Shown one piece after another: positions 1 through 7,766 of a stretch of DNA of 64,000 nucleotides. The stretch comes from JBJENW01 sp051880395 (GTDB taxonomy: Bacteria > Bacillota > Clostridia > Lachnospirales > Lachnospiraceae): contig JBJENW010000035.1 of the NCBI GenBank assembly GCA_051880395.1, positions 28,588 to 92,587 of the forward strand. The letters are read 5' to 3'. The first letter of the stretch is position 1. Each line of letters opens with the position of its first letter. The notes beneath the pieces are model-generated. The model did not search any database, was not told the origin of the DNA, and saw only the letters and a list, made by a program, of their open reading frames with translations. The translations under genes were made by a program, and so were the position numbers.

Positions 1-67
1 CTGCAAGGAACATAGCCATTACTTTTTTTGCTGCGATTGTTCCCTTTTTGAGTCCAAATTCTACCAT
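1..67 (-). CDS. 5' end of a truncated gene (22 N-terminal residues)
   Basis: Only the first 22 codons lie in the window; the gene runs off the left edge. The ATG at 67 is preceded by an AAGGAG ribosome site seven bases upstream. The visible peptide starts MVEFGLKKGTIAAKKVMAMF, a basic stretch followed by a hydrophobic start, which could open a signal peptide or a membrane anchor. That is too little to name a family. It is on the same strand as all its neighbours and has its own upstream region of about 200 bases with a possible promoter. Confidence 0.6.
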   Translation of the reverse strand, partial: MVEFGLKKGTIAAKKVMAMFLA

Positions 68-149
68 CTTTTTTCTCCTTCCTTTCTCCTCACTTTTTTG
101 ATGATTTATGTTACCCTCGATCATGGTATAAAGTATACATGGTCCGAGA

Positions 150-164
150 TATAACTACGTTATA
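150..164. promoter_or_regulatory. Inverted repeat near the promoter of the truncated gene
   Basis: The sequence TATAACTACGTTATA is a perfect six-base inverted repeat with a three-base spacer. It lies just downstream of, and touching, a possible -10 element, where a repressor could bind. Nothing else in the window identifies a regulator. Confidence 0.3.
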
Positions 165-191
165 GTGTATCACGAAAAAAGTTTTTTGCAA
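164..191 (-). promoter_or_regulatory. Possible promoter of the truncated gene
   Basis: On the minus strand TTGCAA (186-191) and TACACT (164-169) are separated by 16 bases and lie about 100 bases upstream of the ATG at 67. The match to consensus is partial. The rest of 68-268 is very AT-rich and holds nothing else recognisable apart from the weak hairpin at 175-201. Confidence 0.35.
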
Positions 192-201
192 GAACTTTTT
201 T
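175..201. terminator. Weak AT-only hairpin after the Wzy-like gene
   Basis: AAAAAAGTT (175-183) pairs with AACTTTTTT (193-201) around a nine-base loop, giving U-runs in both directions. It is about 70 bases beyond the stop at 269. Because the stem is almost entirely A-T, it may end the operon only weakly. Confidence 0.35.
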
Positions 202-268
202 TCTAATTTTTATTTTTTTAATGATTTTATAGCTATTTCTTGAAATTGTTTCTTTATTTTTGGTAGTT

Positions 269-1858
269 TTATCCCTCAAGTGCTTTTCGCCTTGTGCTCC
301 TTTCTACGCCCAGTAAAAGGAAGAATATTGGAGTTACGCAAATCAACGTATTGTTGACAAGTCCCTGCACAAGATAGCCTGCGATCAGACATACGACGGT
401 GCAGGCTGTGCGATCTTCTGTTTTTGCTTTCTTCCAATATTTGTATAAATTATAGAAGATAAATCCAAAAAATCCAACTGCTCCCACAATTCCTGTATTG
501 ATTAAAAAGTCGAGGAAATCATTGTGCGCATCGATCATTCTCAAGCTATTGATATAGATTTCTTCACCAAAAATTTCTGTGATCGCATAGTAAAAGTTTC
601 CTGGTCCATAGCCGAATATTTTGTGGAAGAAACTGGATTTTTGAAATATTTCTGCGGTGTAACGCAAATTTGATCCTCGCCAGTTTCCCCACATTTCGTC
701 AAAAAACAGTGCGCTGCCGAATGCGTGATACTTTTGGATCGCGAGATCTTTTGTCTCCTGCTGATTGACCAGAATAAACAGGATCACTACTGCAGCGATC
801 GCTGCGATCACACAGACTGCAAAGATTCTTTTTATGATCGTTTGTACTTTTTGCGCGTATGGTTTTTTTTCTAAATAGAAGGTCAATGCAAAGCAGATTC
901 CTACGATCGGCAGAAGCAGCAAACCTTTATTCGTATATCCCAGCAGTGCCGGCAGACCTCCGAATAAACTTCCGGCGCCTTTGACTGCCTGCGTGGTCAA
1001 ACCGGTCATTCGACAGCCGACAAAAAATACTGCCACTAATATAAAGAAACGACGCAATTTGTCAAACTGGTCGATTGTAAACCAGAATAAGATACAAAAT
1101 GTGACTCCGATCGCCAAAAAGATACTATCGGATTCTACGGCAACCATTGTCATACATGCGATCACGGAAAAAATCCCATAAATTACCAACGATATTTTTT
1201 CTTTGCAGAAGCAAAATGCTGCCATCGCCATTGGCAAAACAACTGCCAGCATACCGGCGAGTGAATTTACGTTTCCGATGGTGGATGTGAACACGTTTTC
1301 CTGCCAGCCCAGATCTCCGTACATATGTAATACGTCAATGTTCATATTGTTTAAGATACAGACAATATTTACAAACGTCACGCTTAGGAGAAGTGCGAGG
1401 ATGATATACTGATTATTGTTTAAGAAACGTTCGATCAATATATGCGCCAGCACACACATGACGAGCATGTAAAATCCAAAGCGCCGTCCCCTCAGGCCCC
1501 AAAGGCTTTCTGTTTTGTAGCTGGTTGCCAAAAACGAGACAACTGCTGCAAAAAGAAGGGCGGTCAAAAACCATCCACTCGGTGTTACGGATTTGAGCCA
1601 CTTTTGCATGTTGCTCTTTGTCAGTTCCTTGTGATGGCTGCACAGCCAGGAAATCCCTACGATCGTGCAGGCTCCTACCATAATGCCAAGTACCCAGTTT
1701 ATAAAGTAACTTTTAAAATCCTGTATATCGGTATAGCCGTTATGTACCAATGGCAGATATACCAGGAAAAGTGTAAAGACTGCTATATACACCAATACAG
1801 CTGCAAACTGTCGCTGTATGGATTCTGTCTCCTGTTTTTTTGTTTGATTTTTCCCCAT
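269..1858 (-). CDS. O-antigen ligase/Wzy-like polymerase membrane protein
   Basis: A 529-residue polytopic membrane protein with about a dozen hydrophobic segments. Near the C terminus GYGPGNFYYA is followed by AHNDFLDFLINTGIVG, the pattern of the O-antigen ligase/Wzy_C family, which polymerises or ligates lipid-linked glycans at the outer face of the membrane. An open frame extends to 1954, but that start lies inside gtrA; the ATG at 1858, one base past the gtrA stop (1860-1862), is the likely start. It is the last gene of a run that includes gtrA, glmS and a glycosyltransferase. Whether it polymerises the glycan or ligates it cannot be settled from sequence. Confidence 0.82.
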   Translation of the reverse strand: MGKNQTKKQETESIQRQFAAVLVYIAVFTLFLVYLPLVHNGYTDIQDFKSYFINWVLGIMVGACTIVGISWLCSHHKELTKSNMQKWLKSVTPSGWFLTALLFAAVVSFLATSYKTESLWGLRGRRFGFYMLVMCVLAHILIERFLNNNQYIILALLLSVTFVNIVCILNNMNIDVLHMYGDLGWQENVFTSTIGNVNSLAGMLAVVLPMAMAAFCFCKEKISLVIYGIFSVIACMTMVAVESDSIFLAIGVTFCILFWFTIDQFDKLRRFFILVAVFFVGCRMTGLTTQAVKGAGSLFGGLPALLGYTNKGLLLLPIVGICFALTFYLEKKPYAQKVQTIIKRIFAVCVIAAIAAVVILFILVNQQETKDLAIQKYHAFGSALFFDEMWGNWRGSNLRYTAEIFQKSSFFHKIFGYGPGNFYYAITEIFGEEIYINSLRMIDAHNDFLDFLINTGIVGAVGFFGFIFYNLYKYWKKAKTEDRTACTVVCLIAGYLVQGLVNNTLICVTPIFFLLLGVERSTRRKALEG

Positions 1859-1859
1859 T

Positions 1860-2294
1860 TTACTGTTCTCCCGTCTCTTGTATTTCTGGATTTTTTTCTT
1901 CGATGAAAATTTTACGCGAAACGAAATTCCAAACCATGACAACTGCAGTCGCAAAGATCTTTGCGATCATTTTTCCGAGATGGTATTTTCCATGCAAAAG
2001 CCAGATCAGAAAATCGTTCATTCCAAGACCGATGGCGCTTAATATAAAGAAGATCAAAAATTCCCGTACTTTGTTTGCATCTTTTTTGCCGACAAATACA
2101 TATTTCATGCTGCAGACATAGTTAAACACCAATGAAATAAGAAAAGACAGTGTCGCCGCTGTCACATAATAAATCCCACAAAAAGAATAAAATACATAAT
2201 ATAATCCCATATCGATCACCGTGGAGACGACCCCCACGATGCCGAATTTAAATGCCTGCTTGATCAATGCAATTAGTTTTTCTTTTATGTCCAT
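1860..2294 (-). CDS. GtrA-family membrane protein
   Basis: A small protein of 144 residues with four hydrophobic segments. The N terminus carries the FGIVGVVSTVIDMGLYY pattern of the GtrA family, thought to flip polyprenyl-phosphate sugars or act with GtrB-type transferases. GtrB-like enzymes are encoded at 16150 and 31989. A GTG at 2303 is also in frame, but the AGGGTGA ribosome site is correctly spaced only for the ATG at 2294. It follows glmS closely and precedes the Wzy-like gene by one base, so it is probably co-transcribed with both. Confidence 0.85.
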   Translation of the reverse strand: MDIKEKLIALIKQAFKFGIVGVVSTVIDMGLYYVFYSFCGIYYVTAATLSFLISLVFNYVCSMKYVFVGKKDANKVREFLIFFILSAIGLGMNDFLIWLLHGKYHLGKMIAKIFATAVVMVWNFVSRKIFIEEKNPEIQETGEQ

Positions 2295-2306
2295 TTTGTT
2301 CACCCT

Positions 2307-4133
2307 TTATTCTACTGTAACGGATTTTGCCAGATTTCGCGGTTTATCTACATCGCATCCTTTTCCGACGGATACATAATAGGCAAACAACTGCAATGGG
2401 ATGATTGCCAGTGAATCCGTGAAATATGGATTCGTCTCCGGAATATAGATCACGTAATCCGCTGCTTTTTCAATCTCTGTGTTTCCTTCATTTGTCACTG
2501 CCAGTACAAATGCACCTCTTGTCCGTACTTCTACCATATTGCTGACCGTCTTCTTATATAATTCCTGCTGCGTGGCAAGTGCTACGACCAGCGTTCCCTC
2601 TTCGATCAAGGAGATGGTGCCGTGCTTTAATTCTCCTGCCGCATATGCTTCGGAATGAATATAAGAAATCTCTTTCAACTTCAAAGAGCCTTCCAATGAA
2701 ATCGCATAATCAATTCCACGTCCGATAAAGAATACATTTTTTGCCGCTACATATCGATTCGCGAATTTCTGAATTTTTTCTTTATTATTCAACAATAATT
2801 CAATCTGATCCGGCAGACGTTTCAGATCATGCATCAACTGATCAAACTGATCGTCTGTGATCGTACCGCGCGCCTGTGCAAATTTCATGGCAAGCAAATA
2901 TAACGCGATCAGCTGGGCGCTGTATGCCTTTGTGGTTGCAACCGCAATTTCCGGTCCCGCCCAAGTGTACATAACTTTATCTGCCTCTCGCGCGATCGAA
3001 CTTCCCACTACATTTACAATGCCAAGTGTTTTGATTCCACGTCGTTTTGATTCCCGAAGTGCTGCCAGAGAATCCGCTGTCTCACCGGACTGGCTGATGA
3101 TGATCACGAGATCTTCCGGATCCAGGATCGGATTGCGATAGCGAAATTCTGAGGCAAGGTCTACTTCCACCGGGATTCGTGCCAAACCTTCAAACACGTA
3201 TTTATTCGTCATTCCGGTATGATATGCAGAACCGCAGGCTACGATATGAATTCGTTTGATCGCACGGATCTCTTCGTCTGTCATACCAAGCTCTTCTATC
3301 ACGATCTGACCATTTTTCATCCGCGGATTCATCGTATCGCGCACCGTTTTCGGCTGTTCATACATTTCTTTCAACATGAAATGCTCATAACCGCCTTTTT
3401 CTGCCGCGTTCACATCCCAGTCAATGATCGTAGAATCTTTTTCGATACTCTCACCGTCCAGATTGTAAAACTGAATGTCATCCTCTGTGAGAACCGCCAT
3501 TTCTTCATTCTGAATATAATAAACCTCTCTGGTATATTTCAAAACAGCCGGTACGTCGGAGGCGATATAGTTTCCGTCTTTTCCTTTTCCGACGATCAAT
3601 GGACTATCCTTTCGCACTGCATACACACGGTCTGGAAAGTCTGCAAAAACAATTCCCAACGCATACGATCCCTCTACGTGCTGCAATACTTTTAGGATGG
3701 CCTCTGTCGGTTCCCCATTATAGTAATAATCCAGTAAATGTGCAACTGTCTCTGTATCTGTTTCGGAAACAAATTCGTATCCTTTTTTTATTAATTTATT
3801 TCTTAATTTCAAGTAATTCTCGATGATTCCATTGTGTACCACCGCGATTGTTTTCTCTTTATTGAAATGTGGATGTGCATTTACATCTGATGGTTCTCCG
3901 TGTGTCGCCCAGCGCGTATGTCCGATTCCGATCGTTCCCGGCAATGTCGCACCGTCGTGTGTCAACTCACTCAATACTTTTAAGCGTCCTGTCGCCTTGC
4001 GGATATTGATTTTTTTTCCATCGTATACCGCAAGTCCTGCCGAATCATATCCTCGATACTCCAGCTTTGACAATCCCTCCAGCAAAAGGGGTGCTGCCTG
4101 TGATTTCCCAACATAGCCAACTATTCCGCACAT
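2307..4133 (-). CDS. glmS: Glutamine-fructose-6-phosphate aminotransferase
   Basis: A 608-residue protein of normal family length. It begins MCGIVGYVG, with Cys2 as the glutamine amidotransferase nucleophile, followed by two SIS sugar-isomerase domains (SQSGETADS in the first) and the characteristic end PRNLAKSVTVE. It makes glucosamine-6-phosphate, the entry to UDP-GlcNAc for peptidoglycan and surface glycans. AGGAGG lies seven bases before the ATG. Only 27 bases separate it from the preceding glycosyltransferase, so there is no room for the glmS ribozyme leader common in Firmicutes. It appears to be expressed as part of the polysaccharide operon. Confidence 0.97.
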   Translation of the reverse strand: MCGIVGYVGKSQAAPLLLEGLSKLEYRGYDSAGLAVYDGKKINIRKATGRLKVLSELTHDGATLPGTIGIGHTRWATHGEPSDVNAHPHFNKEKTIAVVHNGIIENYLKLRNKLIKKGYEFVSETDTETVAHLLDYYYNGEPTEAILKVLQHVEGSYALGIVFADFPDRVYAVRKDSPLIVGKGKDGNYIASDVPAVLKYTREVYYIQNEEMAVLTEDDIQFYNLDGESIEKDSTIIDWDVNAAEKGGYEHFMLKEMYEQPKTVRDTMNPRMKNGQIVIEELGMTDEEIRAIKRIHIVACGSAYHTGMTNKYVFEGLARIPVEVDLASEFRYRNPILDPEDLVIIISQSGETADSLAALRESKRRGIKTLGIVNVVGSSIAREADKVMYTWAGPEIAVATTKAYSAQLIALYLLAMKFAQARGTITDDQFDQLMHDLKRLPDQIELLLNNKEKIQKFANRYVAAKNVFFIGRGIDYAISLEGSLKLKEISYIHSEAYAAGELKHGTISLIEEGTLVVALATQQELYKKTVSNMVEVRTRGAFVLAVTNEGNTEIEKAADYVIYIPETNPYFTDSLAIIPLQLFAYYVSVGKGCDVDKPRNLAKSVTVE

Positions 4134-4160
4134 AAAATTTCCTCCTGTTACTTTTTTCTA

Positions 4161-5162
4161 TCACTTTTGCTGCTTCCAATAGCGCATCCAAAATGCCTGA
4201 TTACTTGTGCAGCGCAAAATCTGGTTGCGACTCAGATGCTCATAATGCATTCCAAGCTGATAGCCAAGATATTTCCACGCGCTTTTTACAATTAAATCTA
4301 CTATAAGCCATGGCTTATGAATTGTCAACAAATGTTTTGCTGTCATTTTTACAAGCCGAATTCCCTCTGATTCCGAACGAATTCCGTCAAAAATTTCCGG
4401 ATGCTGTTTCTGCGATACAGCAAGATCAAAATTCCGATGAAACTGCTGCCGCCCCGTATAATTATGGGAGTGGATAACTTTTGCATCCGCCTGATACGCG
4501 ATCGCATAGCCGTTTTGAATGGCTTTTCCGGCAAAGATCATATCCTCGTTAAAAATTGCCTGATGCGGAAAGCCATGCAGGATATCATACACATCCCGTC
4601 TGTACGCAGCACACACATTTGAACAGAAAAATGTCTTGATGCCCAGCCGTCCGATATCCTCCGCTGTTTTTCTTTTGCTGATATCCGGATAGTTAAAGGA
4701 ACGGGTATATTTTTCCGTCTCACTGCAGTTTTTGTTCGGAATCTGACGTGCATAAGACGCCGCGATCGTTGGCAGATTCGTCTGATCCATTCGCAGTCTT
4801 CCCTCTTTATCTAAAAAAGGCGCAACCAATTTTTCAATAAGAGTACGGTCTGCCGGGACTGCATCCTGTGTCATAAACAGGAATATCTCTGTGTCCGAGC
4901 AGGCAACCGCTTTTCTTCTGGTTGCGCCATGATCAAATTCTTCTTTTCTGATGTGATGTATTTCATATGGTATCTTCATATTCTGCAATACCAGTTTCAC
5001 TTCCGGTCGGTTTTTAAATTTCTCCCAGTACACTTCCTCTGTGTTCATAAGAATGATCTTATGAACCGGAAAGGTCTGCTCCTGCAGTCTCTGGAGCAGT
5101 AAACGGAAGGTAGCATCCGGTTTATAGACCGGAATCAATATATCTACCATTGCTTTTTCCAT
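4161..5162 (-). CDS. GT2 rhamnosyltransferase-like glycosyltransferase
   Basis: A 333-residue GT-A fold enzyme. DILIPVYKPD opens the nucleotide-sugar domain, FDHGATRRKA and FMTQDAVP match the pattern of bacterial rhamnosyltransferases of the RfbN/WbbL kind, and FNEDMIFAGKA is a likely catalytic-base region. The protein has no membrane span and should act on lipid-linked acceptors at the cytoplasmic face. dTDP-rhamnose genes elsewhere in the window fit a rhamnosyl donor, but the donor is inferred. It sits between the protease gene and glmS with short gaps, in the same transcription direction. Confidence 0.82.
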   Translation of the reverse strand: MEKAMVDILIPVYKPDATFRLLLQRLQEQTFPVHKIILMNTEEVYWEKFKNRPEVKLVLQNMKIPYEIHHIRKEEFDHGATRRKAVACSDTEIFLFMTQDAVPADRTLIEKLVAPFLDKEGRLRMDQTNLPTIAASYARQIPNKNCSETEKYTRSFNYPDISKRKTAEDIGRLGIKTFFCSNVCAAYRRDVYDILHGFPHQAIFNEDMIFAGKAIQNGYAIAYQADAKVIHSHNYTGRQQFHRNFDLAVSQKQHPEIFDGIRSESEGIRLVKMTAKHLLTIHKPWLIVDLIVKSAWKYLGYQLGMHYEHLSRNQILRCTSNQAFWMRYWKQQK

Positions 5163-5205
5163 AAAAGTTTTCCTCTTTCCTGTTCAACACACCTGTTACT
5201 TCGTC

Positions 5206-7578
5206 TTATTTATAATAACGTCTATATTTTAATCTAGGAATAAGACAATAGTTTAATGCGATTGTTAAAAGTGTTGCTAATTTGATTGTTGCCATAATGA
5301 TGTCCCCCATTTCTGTTGTTGGTGCTGCTTTTAGATTTTCCTGCTTTGAGGATGTTTTTTCTGCAGCTGATGATTGTTCTGTTTGATGTGATGGTTCCTG
5401 TGGCTTCTGCACATTCTGAACCTCATCATTCTTCCCTTTTTGAACAGTCACGAAACAAACGCTGGAAATATTGCTGCCGTCTGATGCGGTAACAGATATT
5501 TCTGCCCTGCCTGCGCGTTTGGCACGCATCGTTCCATCTCCGTCCACGGAAACCGTTTTCGGATCTGAACTTTGAAACGTAACTTTTTTACAATCTGCCG
5601 TTTCCGGCAAAACTGTATACGCAAGCCGGCGCTCCCCGCCTACTTTCGTTTTCCATTCTGTCTGCGCCAACGTCAAACCTGTAACCCCTTGACGCACATG
5701 CAAATTTAATGCAGCAGTTAATCCTTCTGGTGTGCTTACAGTAATTGTAACCTCTCCGGCTTTATAGAATGTGACCTTTCCCGTCTCGTCTACAGTTGCA
5801 ACTGACGTATCTGATGAAGTATACGTCAACAGCTCAACCTGTGCTGCTACAGGTGTCTGGACTGCTTTCAGCTGTGCATGTTCATATGTATAATATGTAC
5901 TTTTCTCTGCAGACAGTGTTAGATGAGATGGTTTCACCTGTGATGTATCTTTTGTAAATGCCTTGATTCTTGCACATGCATTCGTATCATTCAAATCTAC
6001 CCAGCCGTTTTCATAATAAAAGCTCTGTCCCGGCTGTGTATCGCTTTCAAATGAGATCCAGCTACCGTTTTGATAGGTCCGATCCGCAAAAAAGCTGATT
6101 TTTTCATTGTCCGCTTTTGATAGTCTTATGACTACTGAAAAGCGATCCGACGCATCTAATGGTATCTCCTGTCCAAGTTCAACCGTGTAGTATCCAATGT
6201 AACTGGTCTGCCCTGTGACTGGCTCTATAAGTACCGGCGTACCGCTTTGCGGATCTTTCGTATCCGTTATATTTTTATAAATCTGTATCTCATAAGACAC
6301 ATCCATCGCATAAAGTGCAAACGAAACGGCTTTTAATACCTCGCCCTTCGATTTGCTCGGTACTTGAAAAATATTTGCGATCTGATTCCCGCTTTCTACG
6401 CGATAGCCTGTATCCTGCTGACTTTTACTGATAAATGCTCCTGCCGTTCCGTCATACTGATAGTTATGATCATAACGGTCTGCTGAATCAAATACATACG
6501 CAAAACATTTGGCGGTGTCTTTCGTGAAATTGGTATCCTCGTAGGAAATCCAATAATACCCGCCATCCGTTCCTTTCCCGCTGGACATCCATTCTTCGCC
6601 CCAACTGTTTTTTACCAGCCAGGCGCCTGGCTTCTCGGGCTGCTGTCCATTTTTAAAATTCGAAACGTCATAGGAATCATCCCAACCGATCACTGTAATT
6701 GTGTGATTGACCGCCGTCGTGCTTCCATTGTAAAAGTATGCGCCTGTGTCATAGTTCATATACCTGCCGGTATGATAATAATTCATCGTAACAGAACCGC
6801 ATTCACGAATCGCCGCTTTCACAGCATCCTGATCCTGAAACCGAATCCAATACGCACGCTGTAAATGCGCAACAGACGCACCATACTCTAAAGACGGATC
6901 TAAATCTTTTCCCTCCTGCGCACTTTCATATGGTGCCGAACGCTCATCCGCTACTCCTACCCAGTTTGCCAATGCAAATGTCGTAAACGTATTATTTCCT
7001 CCGACGCTCAGCGCATCTCCGTATAAAAGGCGTGTCGCATCATTTTTCGTCATCTGCTCGGGATCTTCCCCGTGATGATATGTGAAATACGCAAGCTGAT
7101 ATTCTGACAGATCCGTGTTTTGCAATGTCGCTTTTTTCCCATTGATCACTGTCTGATTTTTGATCAACGAGGTTTCTGCAAGACTGATCGCAGAGAATGC
7201 CCAGCAGACATTGTGTTCTCCCTGTTCTTTCACTGATGTAATGATGCCGTCTTCTCTTGCATCATAGCGTTCCATTCCTGCCACAGCAGACTGAATGCCA
7301 GCTTGATACTGTGCCGGCTCTTCCTTTTCATAACTTGGTAGTGCTCCTGTAGCGTCTTCTGGAAACGGCGTCAGATCCGGCTCTAGTGCTTTCTGCTGTT
7401 CGAGTTCCTCTTCTGTCAGGGGCCGATCCCTCAGATACGATACTGTCTCTTTCATTTCCTGATCAGCCGTCTGCTCCTGTGTATCAGCAAATACTATCAG
7501 CACCTGTGGCTGTTCAAAAAAAAGCAGTACCGAAAGAATCAGCATGAGAAATCCATGTTTGTTCTTATGGTGCTTCAT
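5206..7578 (-). CDS. Secreted papain-like (C1) protease with Ig-like domains and C-terminal anchor
   Basis: A protein of 790 residues from the ATG at 7578, which has AGGAG nearby. An in-frame start at 7662 would lie upstream of the promoter's -10 element, so it is rejected. A signal peptide (about residues 1-30) is followed by a C1 peptidase domain with Cys125 in NVCWAFSAIS, His292 in TAVNHTITVIGWDD and Asn324 in VKNSWGEEW. Two Ig-like Big_2-type domains follow at about 535-700. A Gln/Ser-rich linker and a hydrophobic segment with a basic tail (RLKYRRYYK) end the protein, without an LPXTG motif, suggesting direct membrane anchoring. It may trim surface proteins; substrates are unknown. Confidence 0.85.
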   Translation of the reverse strand: MKHHKNKHGFLMLILSVLLFFEQPQVLIVFADTQEQTADQEMKETVSYLRDRPLTEEELEQQKALEPDLTPFPEDATGALPSYEKEEPAQYQAGIQSAVAGMERYDAREDGIITSVKEQGEHNVCWAFSAISLAETSLIKNQTVINGKKATLQNTDLSEYQLAYFTYHHGEDPEQMTKNDATRLLYGDALSVGGNNTFTTFALANWVGVADERSAPYESAQEGKDLDPSLEYGASVAHLQRAYWIRFQDQDAVKAAIRECGSVTMNYYHTGRYMNYDTGAYFYNGSTTAVNHTITVIGWDDSYDVSNFKNGQQPEKPGAWLVKNSWGEEWMSSGKGTDGGYYWISYEDTNFTKDTAKCFAYVFDSADRYDHNYQYDGTAGAFISKSQQDTGYRVESGNQIANIFQVPSKSKGEVLKAVSFALYAMDVSYEIQIYKNITDTKDPQSGTPVLIEPVTGQTSYIGYYTVELGQEIPLDASDRFSVVIRLSKADNEKISFFADRTYQNGSWISFESDTQPGQSFYYENGWVDLNDTNACARIKAFTKDTSQVKPSHLTLSAEKSTYYTYEHAQLKAVQTPVAAQVELLTYTSSDTSVATVDETGKVTFYKAGEVTITVSTPEGLTAALNLHVRQGVTGLTLAQTEWKTKVGGERRLAYTVLPETADCKKVTFQSSDPKTVSVDGDGTMRAKRAGRAEISVTASDGSNISSVCFVTVQKGKNDEVQNVQKPQEPSHQTEQSSAAEKTSSKQENLKAAPTTEMGDIIMATIKLATLLTIALNYCLIPRLKYRRYYK

Positions 7579-7651
7579 TTTCTTACTCCTTTTGCCGTTT
7601 TTTTGTGTATTGTTCACATGGATACAGATTTTTTCATTTATTCCGATTGTT

Positions 7652-7681
7652 ATTATAGCCATTTTTGACCTAAAATGTCAA
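7652..7681 (-). promoter_or_regulatory. Consensus promoter of the protease gene, with inverted repeat over the -35
   Basis: TTGACA (7676-7681) and TATAAT (7652-7657) are both perfect hexamers, 18 bases apart, about 75 bases upstream of the ATG. TTGAC and GTCAA at 7665-7681 form an inverted repeat with a seven-base spacer that includes the -35 element, a plausible operator. Confidence 0.8.
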
Positions 7682-7722
7682 GCATTCATCGACTGAAATA
7701 GCAAGAAATCCATTTGTTTTCC

Positions 7723-7766
7723 AAAAAAACGACGGAGCGTTCCAAAGAACGTCCGTCTGTTTTTTT
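7723..7766. terminator. Strong bidirectional rho-independent terminator
   Basis: GACGGAGCGTTC and GAACGTCCGTC form an 11-bp stem with one bulge around a short CAAA loop, flanked by seven A and seven T residues. It overlaps the stop codon of the amidase gene (7765-7767) and separates that transcript from the protease unit. Confidence 0.9.

Noticed and set aside
4134..4160. glmS ribozyme upstream of glmS
   Set aside because: Only 27 bases separate glmS from the preceding gene, far too short for the ribozyme.
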